Origin: JBMOUD01 sp049319665
Lineage (GTDB): Bacteria > Pseudomonadota > Gammaproteobacteria > Enterobacterales > Enterobacteriaceae
Direction: 5' to 3'
Length of the DNA stretch: 64,000 bases
Assembly: GCF_049319665.1 (NCBI RefSeq)
Contig: NZ_JBMOUD010000003.1
Span: 124,001 to 188,000, forward strand
This document shows, piece by piece, positions 9,096 to 17,535 of this stretch (positions are counted from its first letter, which is position 1; every line of letters begins with the position of its first letter). The notes under the pieces are model-generated. The model did not search any database and was not told the DNA's origin. It was given only the letters and a program-made list of their open reading frames with translations. The position numbers and the translations under genes were made by a program.

Positions 9096-10919
9096 TCAGC
9101 TGTGGTTAAACCAGTTTAGCCAACGCGGAAGCCAAGGGAATCGACGGCGTTCTGGTGCTGTCACCTGTGCAATTCTCTCTTGAATAATACCGAGTAAACT
9201 CGGACTTTCCTGGTCTTCTTCTGTATTTGCAAAGAGTAAACCGGTCAAAATAGGCAGCGCTTCCGCTGCATTATCAACGGCCCACAAGTGGAACTGGCCT
9301 TCTCGCACCGCGTCGATAACTTGCTGGTGCAGGCACAGATTTCTTACGTTGGCGGTCGGCAATACGACCCCTTGTTTTCCGGTCAAACCACGACGTTGGC
9401 AGACTTCGAAAAAGCCTTCGATTTTTTCATTGGCACCGCCAATAGGCTGCACGTTACCAAACTGATCGACCGATCCGGTAACGGCAATTTGCTGATTGAT
9501 TGGCTGCATCGCCAATGCACTGATTAAGGCACTTAATTCGGCTAATGATGCGCTGTCGCCATCAACTTCACCGTAAGACTGTTCAAAAACAATCGAGGCA
9601 GAGAAGGGCAGTGGTTGGTCAAGTTCAAGCTCAGCGATAAGGTAAGCCTGCATAATCATCATGCCTTTAGCATGCAGATTACCCCCGAGCTCTGCTTTGC
9701 GTTCTACATCCATCACCTCGCCATCGCCGGTATGTACGACACAGCTTATGCGCGAAGGTTCACCAATAGCACGAGGATGCCCTGGGTATTCTAGTACGGA
9801 TAATGCATTGATCTGCCCGATGATTTCACCATCGGTCTCAATACGGATTTGCCCCAGCTCAATTTCATCCTGCATCCGCTCTTGCAGATAGCTTTCTCGC
9901 CAAGCTTTGGTGCTTTGCGCTGCATCAAAAGACTCGGCGGACAGCGAGTCACTTTCGTTATACAGTGCGGCATCGGTCAATTGTGCCGATAACCATGATG
10001 GGCAAAGCGGCAGACTGCCCTGATCGGTACTAAAGCGAATTGCCGCAGTGAACAGCTTCGGCCAAGCTTCGGCAGCTAAACGTGGTAGCTCTAGTTCGTC
10101 AGCCAGCGTATTGACGTAAGCACACCAGTTTTCCATATCTGTCGGTTCGGTTAACGGCAGATCGTTTTCGAATTCGCCGTAGATGGCTGATTCGAGCAGC
10201 TCCGGCTCCATATCGTTGATTTCGCCGAGCGAAAGACGATCGCCAACCAGAATCAGTTTGATATCCAGTGGCATTGGTGGAACGCTAACTGGAAGCGGAC
10301 GGTTTTCATCAGGAGAAATCCACTGATAGCTGCCTTGAGTCAGCATCTGCTTCAGCCGTAGCCACATTAATGGCTGAGCTAGCAGCGTGCGTATTGATAA
10401 GATTAATACGCCACCGTTAACCTGATGAACCAGGCCTGGTTGTAGACTAATTTGATCTTTAAATATTCGGACACAGCCAAACAGTTGTTCTGGCTCAACC
10501 CATTCTTGATATAAACATGGCGATTGAGCGCTAAACGGACCTTCAGGACTTTTTGCAGGCTCAAGCGTAATGCTATTACCTTCAATGAGATAGTGGCTGC
10601 CAATCAGGAATTCCGGCTCAGGCAATAGCTCAGTGACGACATCTGCCAGACGAGCCAAATACTCACGGCTTTCCTGTGCTTTGACCGTCATAAAGCGTGC
10701 ACGGGAGTTGGGATGGCAAAATACGCTCAATCCATTTTCCAGCCGTGGCTGAGTGCTGGCAAAATCTACAGGAGCCAGTTGAGCCGCGGCCGCAAAAATT
10801 TCCTGATACGGCGTGAAATCCGGCAGTAAGAGCTGCCAATCAAGTCGGTTATTGGTCAATGTGTTAGCTGTAGTCTTTAAAGGAAAAAAGCGATTATACA
10901 AGAATAAGGGCAACTGCAT
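9096..10919 (-). CDS. lonH: Lon-related proteolytically active domain protein LonH (YcbZ)
   Basis: A Lon-type protein whose C-terminal half has the S16 catalytic dyad: Ser in EVDGDSASLAEL and Lys in GGANEKIEGFF. The AAA-like N-terminal part lacks a recognisable Walker A, as in E. coli YcbZ. The physiological substrate is unknown. The open frame from the ATG at 10919 gives 607 residues, about 20 longer at the N terminus than the E. coli protein. An internal TTG (LTNNRLDWQ...) would match the usual length, but neither start has a strong ribosome-binding site, so the true start is open. It lies between fabA and matP as in relatives. Confidence 0.9.
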   Translation of the reverse strand: MQLPLFLYNRFFPLKTTANTLTNNRLDWQLLLPDFTPYQEIFAAAAQLAPVDFASTQPRLENGLSVFCHPNSRARFMTVKAQESREYLARLADVVTELLPEPEFLIGSHYLIEGNSITLEPAKSPEGPFSAQSPCLYQEWVEPEQLFGCVRIFKDQISLQPGLVHQVNGGVLILSIRTLLAQPLMWLRLKQMLTQGSYQWISPDENRPLPVSVPPMPLDIKLILVGDRLSLGEINDMEPELLESAIYGEFENDLPLTEPTDMENWCAYVNTLADELELPRLAAEAWPKLFTAAIRFSTDQGSLPLCPSWLSAQLTDAALYNESDSLSAESFDAAQSTKAWRESYLQERMQDEIELGQIRIETDGEIIGQINALSVLEYPGHPRAIGEPSRISCVVHTGDGEVMDVERKAELGGNLHAKGMMIMQAYLIAELELDQPLPFSASIVFEQSYGEVDGDSASLAELSALISALAMQPINQQIAVTGSVDQFGNVQPIGGANEKIEGFFEVCQRRGLTGKQGVVLPTANVRNLCLHQQVIDAVREGQFHLWAVDNAAEALPILTGLLFANTEEDQESPSLLGIIQERIAQVTAPERRRFPWLPRWLNWFNHS

Positions 10920-11064
10920 ACCACGAGAGTCACGGATAGGCTAACCAGAGCGGAGATTCTGCGTTGTGTGCGCAAAAAGTAGACAATATTATTTCTAATA
11001 GCGGTGAAAAGTGAAATAAAGCTGTTATGCTTATCAAAGTTACATCGTCACAGAAGAGCTCATG

Positions 11065-11523
11065 ATGAAATATCAGCAGCTAGAAAATCTTGAGAGTGGA
11101 TGGAAATGGAAGTACCTGGTGAAAAAACACCGGGAAGGTGAACGCATCACCCGCCATCTGGAAAATAGCGCAGCTGAGGCCGCGGTAGACGAATTACTCA
11201 AGCTTGAAAATGAACCCGTGAAAGTGATGGAGTGGATCGCCAATCATATGAACGGGGGATTGGATAATCGTCTAAAGCAGACAATCCGTGCCCGACGTAA
11301 GCGTCATTTCAACTCTGAGCATCAGCATACGCGCAAGAAATCAATTGATCTGGAATTTTTGGTTTGGCAACGATTGGCAGGGCTGGCACAGCGTCGTGGA
11401 GTGACGTTATCTGACACGATTATTCAATTATTGGAAGATGCTGAGCGCAAAGAGAAATATGCCTCTCAAATGTCTCTGTTGAAACAGGATCTCAAACAGA
11501 TCCTAGATGAGAAAGATAGATAG
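11065..11523 (+). CDS. matP: Macrodomain Ter protein MatP
   Basis: A DNA-binding protein of 152 residues beginning MKYQQLENLESGWKWKYL. It has the conserved RARRKRHFNSEHQHTRKKSI segment and a ribbon-helix-helix domain at the C terminus. MatP binds matS sites and condenses the replication terminus region, linking it to the divisome. Tandem ATGs occur at 11062 and 11065; the second gives the standard N terminus. It is divergent from lonH and convergent with ompA. Confidence 0.96.
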   Translation: MKYQQLENLESGWKWKYLVKKHREGERITRHLENSAAEAAVDELLKLENEPVKVMEWIANHMNGGLDNRLKQTIRARRKRHFNSEHQHTRKKSIDLEFLVWQRLAGLAQRRGVTLSDTIIQLLEDAERKEKYASQMSLLKQDLKQILDEKDR

Positions 11524-11561
11524 CGTTTAGTTGAATGAGCCAGCGGTTTTTCTTTTCGATC

Positions 11562-11725
11562 TATACCCAAGAAACGCCGAGATGTAGGTAGGTAGCGACT
11601 GAGAGACAAATCTGCCTGCAGTAGATTTTAATGCTGCTTGCAGCGGTCCTAATAGCGCGAGGCTCAAGGATGAGCCGGGTAACTGCAGCAAATATCCCCG
11701 TAACTTTAAGCATCAAGACTGTATA
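11562..11725. repeat. Degenerate copy of a TATACCC-ended intergenic repeat
   Basis: Between matP and ompA lies a segment opening with TATACCCAA and CGCCGAGATGTAGGTAGG. It has inner complementary stretches (CTGCCTGCAG, GCTGCTTGCAGC) and ends AACTTTAAGCAT...GTATA. The layout resembles the palindromic intergenic repeats common in Yersinia and Serratia, and further copies are seen near 42.2 and 50.1 kb. This copy is strongly diverged. Confidence 0.45.
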
Positions 11726-11729
11726 GCCG

Positions 11730-11762
11730 TTAATAAAAAAACCCCGCCTAGGCGGGGTTTTG
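11730..11762 (-). terminator. Rho-independent terminator of ompA
   Basis: ACCCCGCC-TA-GGCGGGGT (11741-11758) is a perfect GC-rich stem flanked by A and T runs. On the minus strand seven Ts follow the stem. The opposite strand has a weaker T run, so it may also stop matP transcripts. Confidence 0.88.
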
Positions 11763-11791
11763 AAGTTTTAATACCAATAACGCAGTATTAC

Positions 11792-12874
11792 TTAAGCCTG
11801 TGGCTGAGTAACAACGTCTTTGATACCTTTAACTTCGATTTCTACGCGACGATCTGGGCCCAAGCAGCTGATCAGAGCAGCGCGTTTGCCTTTCACGTTG
11901 TCACAGGTAGAACCGGTAACTGGGTCAGCAGAACCTTGACCACGTGCAGAGATCTTGTTAGCAGGGATACCTTTAGATACCAGGTAATCTACTACGCTTT
12001 GAGCGCGTTTTTCAGACAGCTTCTGGTTGTACTGTGCAGAACCCAGGCGGTCGGTGAAACCAAGAACAACTACTGAACCGTCTTTCGGATCCAGTGAGCT
12101 CAACTGAGTGTACAGTTGGTTCAGCGCTTGCTGACCTTCTGGCTTCAGAGTTGACTTGTCGAAGTTGAACAGAACGTCAGACTTCAAAGTGAACTTGTGA
12201 GTTTCAACAACTGGAGCTGGAGCTGGTGCTGGAGCCGGAGCTGGCGCAGCAACAACATCATCTTGACCGAAACGGTAAGAAACGCCAACAGACAGAGTTG
12301 CGTTATCAGGACGTGCACCAACGGTAGCAGCATCACCGATGTTGTTAACCCATTGGTAATCCAGACGGGTAGCCCAGTTTTTGGTTACAGCGTATTCGAA
12401 ACCAACTGCTGCCAGTGGAGAAACGCCAGTGTCGTTGTCGCTGATGTGTTTCTGATCAGTTACACCGAAGTTACCTTTAGAGTCTGCACGCCAAACCATA
12501 CCACCCAGACGGGTGTAGATGTCCAGATCGTCAGTCAGTGGGTAGCTCAGTTTAGCAGTCAGCTGAACGCCTTGTGCTTTGAATGCGCCATTGTTTACGC
12601 TGCCTTTGTAAGGCATACGGCCAAGCCAGTCATAACCCAGTTCGAAGCCCAGGTATTGGTTTGCTTGGTAACCACCGAAGGCACCAGCAGCCAGTTGGCT
12701 GTCGTGAGTTGGGCCATTGCCAATGTCTTGATAGGCATTAGCGAAACCTTTGTCGTGGTACTGGGACCAGCCCAATTTGCCACCGGTGTACCAAGTGTTA
12801 TCTTTAGGAGCGGCTTGTGCTACGGTAGCGAAACCTGCCAGTGCCACTGCTAATGCGATAGCTGTCTTTTTCAT
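11792..12874 (-). CDS. ompA: Outer membrane porin A
   Basis: A 360-residue precursor. A cleavable signal (MKKTAIALAVALAGFATVAQA) precedes an eight-stranded barrel, ending near VGVSYRFGQ. A proline-alanine hinge of repeated AP units (about residues 206-216) leads into a periplasmic OmpA-type peptidoglycan-binding domain (TLKPEGQQAL...TDRLGS...NQKLSEKRAQSVVDYL). The surface loops differ from the textbook E. coli ones, as expected for phage- and antibody-exposed parts. The start is set by GAGGCG eight bases ahead of the ATG; a longer open frame upstream is not used. In relatives the long leader is targeted by the MicA small RNA; this was not verified here. Confidence 0.97.
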   Translation of the reverse strand: MKKTAIALAVALAGFATVAQAAPKDNTWYTGGKLGWSQYHDKGFANAYQDIGNGPTHDSQLAAGAFGGYQANQYLGFELGYDWLGRMPYKGSVNNGAFKAQGVQLTAKLSYPLTDDLDIYTRLGGMVWRADSKGNFGVTDQKHISDNDTGVSPLAAVGFEYAVTKNWATRLDYQWVNNIGDAATVGARPDNATLSVGVSYRFGQDDVVAAPAPAPAPAPAPVVETHKFTLKSDVLFNFDKSTLKPEGQQALNQLYTQLSSLDPKDGSVVVLGFTDRLGSAQYNQKLSEKRAQSVVDYLVSKGIPANKISARGQGSADPVTGSTCDNVKGKRAALISCLGPDRRVEIEVKGIKDVVTQPQA

Positions 12875-12993
12875 TTTTTGCGCCTCGTTATCATCCAAAT
12901 AGCCAATTGAGCTTTAAGCTGTTTTAAGCCCTTGGTTAAATTCCTTCGCCCAGGTTATGTGCTTCAATTCAAAACTTGCCACTTTAAGTTGGC

Positions 12994-13020
12994 ATTATAG
13001 AGCAACCTTGGCGATGTAAA
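12994..13020 (-). promoter_or_regulatory. Probable ompA promoter
   Basis: On the minus strand TTTACA (13015-13020) stands 15 bases ahead of a perfect TATAAT (12994-12999). This predicts a leader of about 110 bases before the ompA start, consistent with the long stabilising leader known for ompA. Confidence 0.55.
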
Positions 13021-13234
13021 GTCTACAACGTGGCGAGAAACTTACAAGCCTGATGTGTTAATGCTAAAGAAAAAAAGGCAAAAACGTACACATTTCTTAA
13101 CAGGTTAGGCATATTGTTGACGAAACTATGCATTTTATTATGGCTGTATTGTTGTTATTTACCGTTAAAAATGGGTTTTTTAGCATAAAAAACTGGTTTT
13201 ATGTATTTATTCGTCAGAAAACTCCTAATTTCAA

Positions 13235-13741
13235 TTAATGGTATAAAGCAGAGTGAATTTTTACTGTTGGAAGCTGTCTTTCAGCTGAAATTAGAGAATT
13301 TTGAGGTCTCATTACAAACCCATAAGCCCCACCTCGTTTCGCCGCCATTTGCAGTTTTTCTCGATCTGCATCATTTAACTCCGGTAACCATCCTAACACG
13401 ACACTGTAGTTCCCTGTCTGGAGCGCTTTAGCCATCGCGTCAATCGAAGAGAGTCCTTGCAGTTGATTAATCTGAATCATTTTATCCATCGGTAACCCGG
13501 ATTGTATCAGCCAATTGCGGCTGAGCTTCTGCTGAGGGGATAGCCAGAGTAACCATCGCGACTGCATGCCTAAATACTGCAGTAACGGAAGTAACAACAA
13601 TGACAAGGTTGTGTGCTCTTCGTCGTAGACAAATTCACTGATCACACCGTTATTACCTAGTGATGGCAGGCGCTGTATCGACTGATTACCAGACAAATCC
13701 AGCCGATTGAATTGATTGGAATGAGGTATATAGGTTCGCAT
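13235..13741 (-). CDS. sulA: SOS cell division inhibitor SulA
   Basis: A protein of 168 residues with the SulA-like stretch LLPLLQYLGMQSRWLLWLSPQQKLSRNWL, which aligns with the FtsZ-binding core. SulA blocks FtsZ polymerisation after DNA damage and is removed by Lon. It sits upstream of ompA as in other enterobacteria. A LexA operator lies just upstream of the start (13761-13780), direct sequence evidence for SOS control. Confidence 0.93.
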   Translation of the reverse strand: MRTYIPHSNQFNRLDLSGNQSIQRLPSLGNNGVISEFVYDEEHTTLSLLLLPLLQYLGMQSRWLLWLSPQQKLSRNWLIQSGLPMDKMIQINQLQGLSSIDAMAKALQTGNYSVVLGWLPELNDADREKLQMAAKRGGAYGFVMRPQNSLISAERQLPTVKIHSALYH

Positions 13742-13760
13742 AATGTCGTCCGTCAGTAGT

Positions 13761-13780
13761 TACTGTATAAACATACAGTA
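13761..13780 (-). promoter_or_regulatory. LexA box upstream of sulA
   Basis: TACTGTATAAACATACAGTA fits the 20-base LexA consensus almost perfectly, with both CTGT and ACAG half-sites eight bases apart. It is placed 20 bases upstream of the sulA start codon. Confidence 0.93.
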
Positions 13781-13942
13781 ATTCTGTTTTGGCTAAAGAT
13801 CAATCCAAATTTTCCAAGACGTCTCGCATATTTTGATAGCAATCTACTGTAATTGCATTTTCAATTTGGCTGCTGCTCTGACATTGCGTATTTTGCGCTT
13901 AAGGGGTTCGTGTAACTTGTTCTTGTTAAAAAAGGATTTTAT

Positions 13943-14584
13943 ATGAAAAAGGATATCGCCATGATTCAAAAAACAAAAAACAGGGTATCGCAGGCTAAAT
14001 CTTTGCTTTCCTCATTAGGTAATATCCGTTCGAGGTCACAGTTTGGTGGCTATAGTCTCTCCGTTGAGTCGACTATTTTTGCGTTGGTCTCAGACGGCGA
14101 GCTTTATCTGAGAGAAACCTGTGAAAACGAACAGATGCTACATGCGATGCAATGTAACCCAATGATTTACCGCAAGCGGGGTTTAGAAGTGTCGTTACGC
14201 TATTTTGAAGTCAGCGAGGCCTTATGGCAGGAACCACAAAGATTACTGCTATTGGCTGCACAATCACTACAGGGAACGTTGCTAGAGCATGAGGCAAAGA
14301 AGCGTTTAAACAAACGATTAAAGGATTTGCCTAATATTAATTTATCGATAGAACGACTGCTCTGGCGCATAGGTATTCATAGTTACCGTGAATTACGTCT
14401 ACAGGGCGCAATTTCGACCTATGTAAAACTTTGTGCGGTAAATAAGAATATTGGGCTCAATGTGCTTCTTGCACTCGAAGGGGCTATTCTTGGCACCCAT
14501 CAGGCGGTAATACCTCTTGCATCTCGCAATGCTTTGATTAGATGGTATCGCGCTTATAAAAATGAAAGTCGTTCGATGAACTAG
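13943..14584 (+). CDS. sxy: CRP-S regulon coactivator Sxy/TfoX
   Basis: A protein of 213 residues with a TfoX N-terminal domain (SLLSSLGNIRSRSQFGGYSL, FALVSDGELYLR) and a C-terminal helix-hairpin-helix-like domain (LLWRIGIHSYRELRLQGA). Sxy works with CRP at CRP-S promoters to turn on DNA-uptake genes. The ATG at 13943 follows AAGGA at good spacing; an internal ATG six codons later is possible. It is divergent from sulA, as in E. coli. Confidence 0.92.
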   Translation: MKKDIAMIQKTKNRVSQAKSLLSSLGNIRSRSQFGGYSLSVESTIFALVSDGELYLRETCENEQMLHAMQCNPMIYRKRGLEVSLRYFEVSEALWQEPQRLLLLAAQSLQGTLLEHEAKKRLNKRLKDLPNINLSIERLLWRIGIHSYRELRLQGAISTYVKLCAVNKNIGLNVLLALEGAILGTHQAVIPLASRNALIRWYRAYKNESRSMN

Positions 14585-14590
14585 GCCAGA

Positions 14591-14626
14591 GATCGGCGGG
14601 GAGCTCATCCTTGTTTCCCGCCGATC
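14591..14626. terminator. Terminator between sxy and yccS
   Basis: GATCGGCGGG (14591-14600) and CCCGCCGATC (14617-14626) form a perfect ten-base stem with a 16-base loop. There is no strong T tract on either side. It is placed to separate the convergent genes. Confidence 0.65.
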
Positions 14627-14638
14627 ACCAGTTATTTT

Positions 14639-14697
14639 CTAAAACTACAAACTAATTGTCTAAAACTACAGGCTAATTGTCTAAAGCTGCGAACTAA
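14639..14697. repeat. 21-base tandem repeat, nearly three units
   Basis: Units begin at 14639, 14660 and 14681. The first two are CTAAAACTACAAACTAATTGT and a version with two changes; the third is partial and more diverged and runs into the yccS stop codon. The core of each unit is CTAAA-CTA/G-C followed by CTAA. A role is not evident. Confidence 0.75.
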
Positions 14698-16856
14698 ACC
14701 GTGCCAGGTGTTTCAGGTGTACTACTCGGAACAATTTTATTATTCAGGCTAGTCAACTCAGGCAGATGTTCAATCAACAGGCCTATCTGTTGTAACACCA
14801 GTTGATCGCTGGTATCAGATTCTGTGGTCTTAGCCTGGATACGTTCAGAAAGTTGCTTGAGTAATAGTGTAATTCTTTCAGCGTGTTCTGGCCCATGATG
14901 CAAGGCGTCATCAACATAACAAACCGCATCATTGAGAATACCCAATGTCTCTGTATCTTCGAGCTTTTCCCGATGCGCACCTAAAGCGGAAATATAACTT
15001 AGCATTGTATGGTTCAAACAAAGCAAGCGGAAAGCCGCATCCATTGTTTCGCTATCGTTGTCTTTCTCTGAGGTCATGTTAGAGACAACTGAGGCTAATT
15101 CAGCATCGCAGTTGTGTGCATCACGCCTGGCTAATCGATAATCAAGCCCATTATCTTTACCTTGATGATATTGGACTAAAATGGCGTCTAGATAGCGGCA
15201 ATTTGCATAAAGCGTTTTACTTACAACGGTAGGTAATTGACGGAAGTGCCAATCCGGCCAGATAAAACTAACCGCAGCCCATGCAATGATACATCCCAAT
15301 ATGGTATCTAGCGCACGAGGGATGGCGACTTCAAAACCTTCTCCTAACAGGTTAAAGCACAGCAATACCAGTAAGGTGATGAACATTGTCGCCTGGGCAT
15401 ACTGATGGTTGCGGAAGGCGAAGAACAACATGCCACTAATAACAATAAGTATCATCTGCCCTTCGGCTGAGGGGACAAAATAAAGAATAGGGATACTAAC
15501 GACTATTCCTGCTAGCGTACCGACAATACGCAATGCCAAGCGCCGCTTGGTTGCACTGTAGTTTGGCTGGCAAACAAACAGGCTGGTCATCAATATCCAA
15601 TAGCCGTGACTTAATCCGCTGACTTTAATCACCATATAGCCGACGAAAAATACAATCGACATGCGTACAGCATGACGAAAAAGCGCAGATTTTGGTGTCA
15701 AATGGCGTGAAATTCGCAAGCGGATATCTTGGAATCCTGTAATACCTTCTTCAGCGAAAGTTTTCTGCCCATTAGAATCATCCGCCAGCGATTGTTCTGA
15801 TTCGATGCTTGAGAGTTGCGCATCAATTGCTCGTAGATTTTTAAGCAAATTGCGCAGTGCTTTCATCATGCCACGGTCTTGCCCAATCATTGCTAACCGG
15901 TCCAAAGCATTTTCAAGGCGATTAAATGCCTGCTCAAATCGGCTGTTATGCTGATATTTTTGCCGGTAAATAATGCATTGGGATAACTGATTACACGCGC
16001 TGGACTGCATGCTCATCAGCCGCTGAAAGCGAAAAAGAATATCGGTATGATGGAACTGTTCATGCAGCTTTTTATATTGAACATGGGTTGAACTAGCCCG
16101 TTCATGAATATCTTGCGCGACGAAATAATATTGCAATGTTCGACGCGTTCCTTTTTGCCCACGGTCACCTTTCAAGCGGCTTTGCAGACTGGTTTTTGTT
16201 TGATTAAGCGTGGCAACTAGCTGGCTATTAGCCATTGCAGTATTAATCAACTGCTGATTGTTATCGCCTTCCATATCGGGGTCGAACAAATTCGCTTTCG
16301 CCTCAAGATAGGAGGCAAGCCGCTGATAGCACTGCGCCAAATGATCTTGCAGCGGTCTAATTGGGAAGATGATATGGCCAGCCAGCGTTAATAGGTTGTA
16401 CCACAATGCCCCTGCAATCAGCAGCATCGGTTGTTCATACCAAAACACAAACATGTTATTGGTGCCGAGCATGGTATAGATGGCGATTAACAGTGCACCG
16501 AAGGCAATAGTAGCGTAGCGCTGGCCGAGCGCGCCAAGCAAAATAAAACCCCAGGTTGACAGGACTAACCCAATAGCAAATAGCCAAGGATAGGGAAAGA
16601 GTACAACGACCGAAACAGAGGCAATAACAAAGCAAATCAGCGTAATGAGAAGGTTGAGCAGACGGCCAGTGAGTCGATCGTCTAAGTCGGTTAAGGCGGC
16701 AGCCACAACGCCAAGTGCGAGTGGAATAGTTAATTTGGGTTGTGCAATGAGCCAAGGTGCGGCAACGGCTCCAGTAAAGGCAAGGAATATTCTTATATTA
16801 TACAGCAGGTTACTATTATAAGCGTAACGCCTTAAGCCAGGTGCAATAGATAACAC
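14694..16856 (-). CDS. yccS: YccS/YhfK family integral membrane protein
   Basis: A 720-residue membrane protein of the FUSC/YccS family. It has two groups of hydrophobic segments (about residues 15-165 and 395-530), each followed by a long soluble helical region. Relatives with this layout are putative aromatic-acid or other efflux components; the substrate of YccS is not known. The start ATG at 16856 fits the family N terminus (LRRYAYNSNLLYNIRIFLA). yccF is just upstream on the same strand, giving a probable two-gene operon. Confidence 0.9.
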   Translation of the reverse strand: MLSIAPGLRRYAYNSNLLYNIRIFLAFTGAVAAPWLIAQPKLTIPLALGVVAAALTDLDDRLTGRLLNLLITLICFVIASVSVVVLFPYPWLFAIGLVLSTWGFILLGALGQRYATIAFGALLIAIYTMLGTNNMFVFWYEQPMLLIAGALWYNLLTLAGHIIFPIRPLQDHLAQCYQRLASYLEAKANLFDPDMEGDNNQQLINTAMANSQLVATLNQTKTSLQSRLKGDRGQKGTRRTLQYYFVAQDIHERASSTHVQYKKLHEQFHHTDILFRFQRLMSMQSSACNQLSQCIIYRQKYQHNSRFEQAFNRLENALDRLAMIGQDRGMMKALRNLLKNLRAIDAQLSSIESEQSLADDSNGQKTFAEEGITGFQDIRLRISRHLTPKSALFRHAVRMSIVFFVGYMVIKVSGLSHGYWILMTSLFVCQPNYSATKRRLALRIVGTLAGIVVSIPILYFVPSAEGQMILIVISGMLFFAFRNHQYAQATMFITLLVLLCFNLLGEGFEVAIPRALDTILGCIIAWAAVSFIWPDWHFRQLPTVVSKTLYANCRYLDAILVQYHQGKDNGLDYRLARRDAHNCDAELASVVSNMTSEKDNDSETMDAAFRLLCLNHTMLSYISALGAHREKLEDTETLGILNDAVCYVDDALHHGPEHAERITLLLKQLSERIQAKTTESDTSDQLVLQQIGLLIEHLPELTSLNNKIVPSSTPETPGTV

Positions 16857-16924
16857 TGAAAAAACTCCAGAGTAATAAAGAAGTTTAAATAAAATGGGGT
16901 GTTAACCACCCCTGCTATGTAGAG

Positions 16925-17386
16925 TTAGCGGAACTGTCCATTTTTTATATTACGTGCGGCATTCGCCTCACGAACTTGTTTTGCCAATTCAACTGATACC
17001 ACGCGACGGCCTACCGGCCAAAGCGCAATGGCGGCCAGTTTAAAATTCGCAATACCAACCGGGATACCAATAATTGTGCAGCACTGTACGATGCCTGCTG
17101 CGATATGCGACAGACATAACCACCAGCCAAAGAAAACGAACCAGAGGATATTGAGCAGTGTGCCGCCGCCGGATAAAAGCGCATTTTTTTTCTCAGGATA
17201 AAGCTCGTCGACATGCACCGCTTCATTACCAAAAGGTATAAAAGACAGGCGAGTGATTTCCCAACATGAGCGGGTAAGCGGCAGGGTAAATATTAAGATG
17301 ATACTGACTAGCGTGGCAAGCAACCACGCCAGAGTAGTAAAAAATCCACCAAGAACAAAATTAAGGATATTTAATACAGTACGCAT
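16925..17386 (-). CDS. yccF: YccF family inner membrane protein
   Basis: A 153-residue membrane protein with two repeated YccF domains. Each has the pattern of a hydrophobic helix followed by IGIPVGIANFKLAAIALWPVGRRVV or LTRSCWEITRLSFIPFG. Function is unknown. The N terminus MRTVLNILNFVLGGF matches relatives exactly. It probably leads the yccF-yccS transcript. Confidence 0.92.
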   Translation of the reverse strand: MRTVLNILNFVLGGFFTTLAWLLATLVSIILIFTLPLTRSCWEITRLSFIPFGNEAVHVDELYPEKKNALLSGGGTLLNILWFVFFGWWLCLSHIAAGIVQCCTIIGIPVGIANFKLAAIALWPVGRRVVSVELAKQVREANAARNIKNGQFR

Positions 17387-17535
17387 AAATTACTCACTCT
17401 TGAGAGACTTAACTTGTTAACACGCTTTTAATTTTAGCCTGTTTTATTCTACTCTGTTTTTAGCGCTGGAGCGCCACTGCTTATCGCAGGTAAACTGCCA
17501 GTAATCAATGAATAAAATTAAAATGGCCGGATAAT

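Noticed and set aside
12197..12853. 218-codon open frame antisense to ompA
   Set aside because: It mirrors the biased codons of ompA, is cysteine-rich without pattern and lacks a ribosome-binding site.
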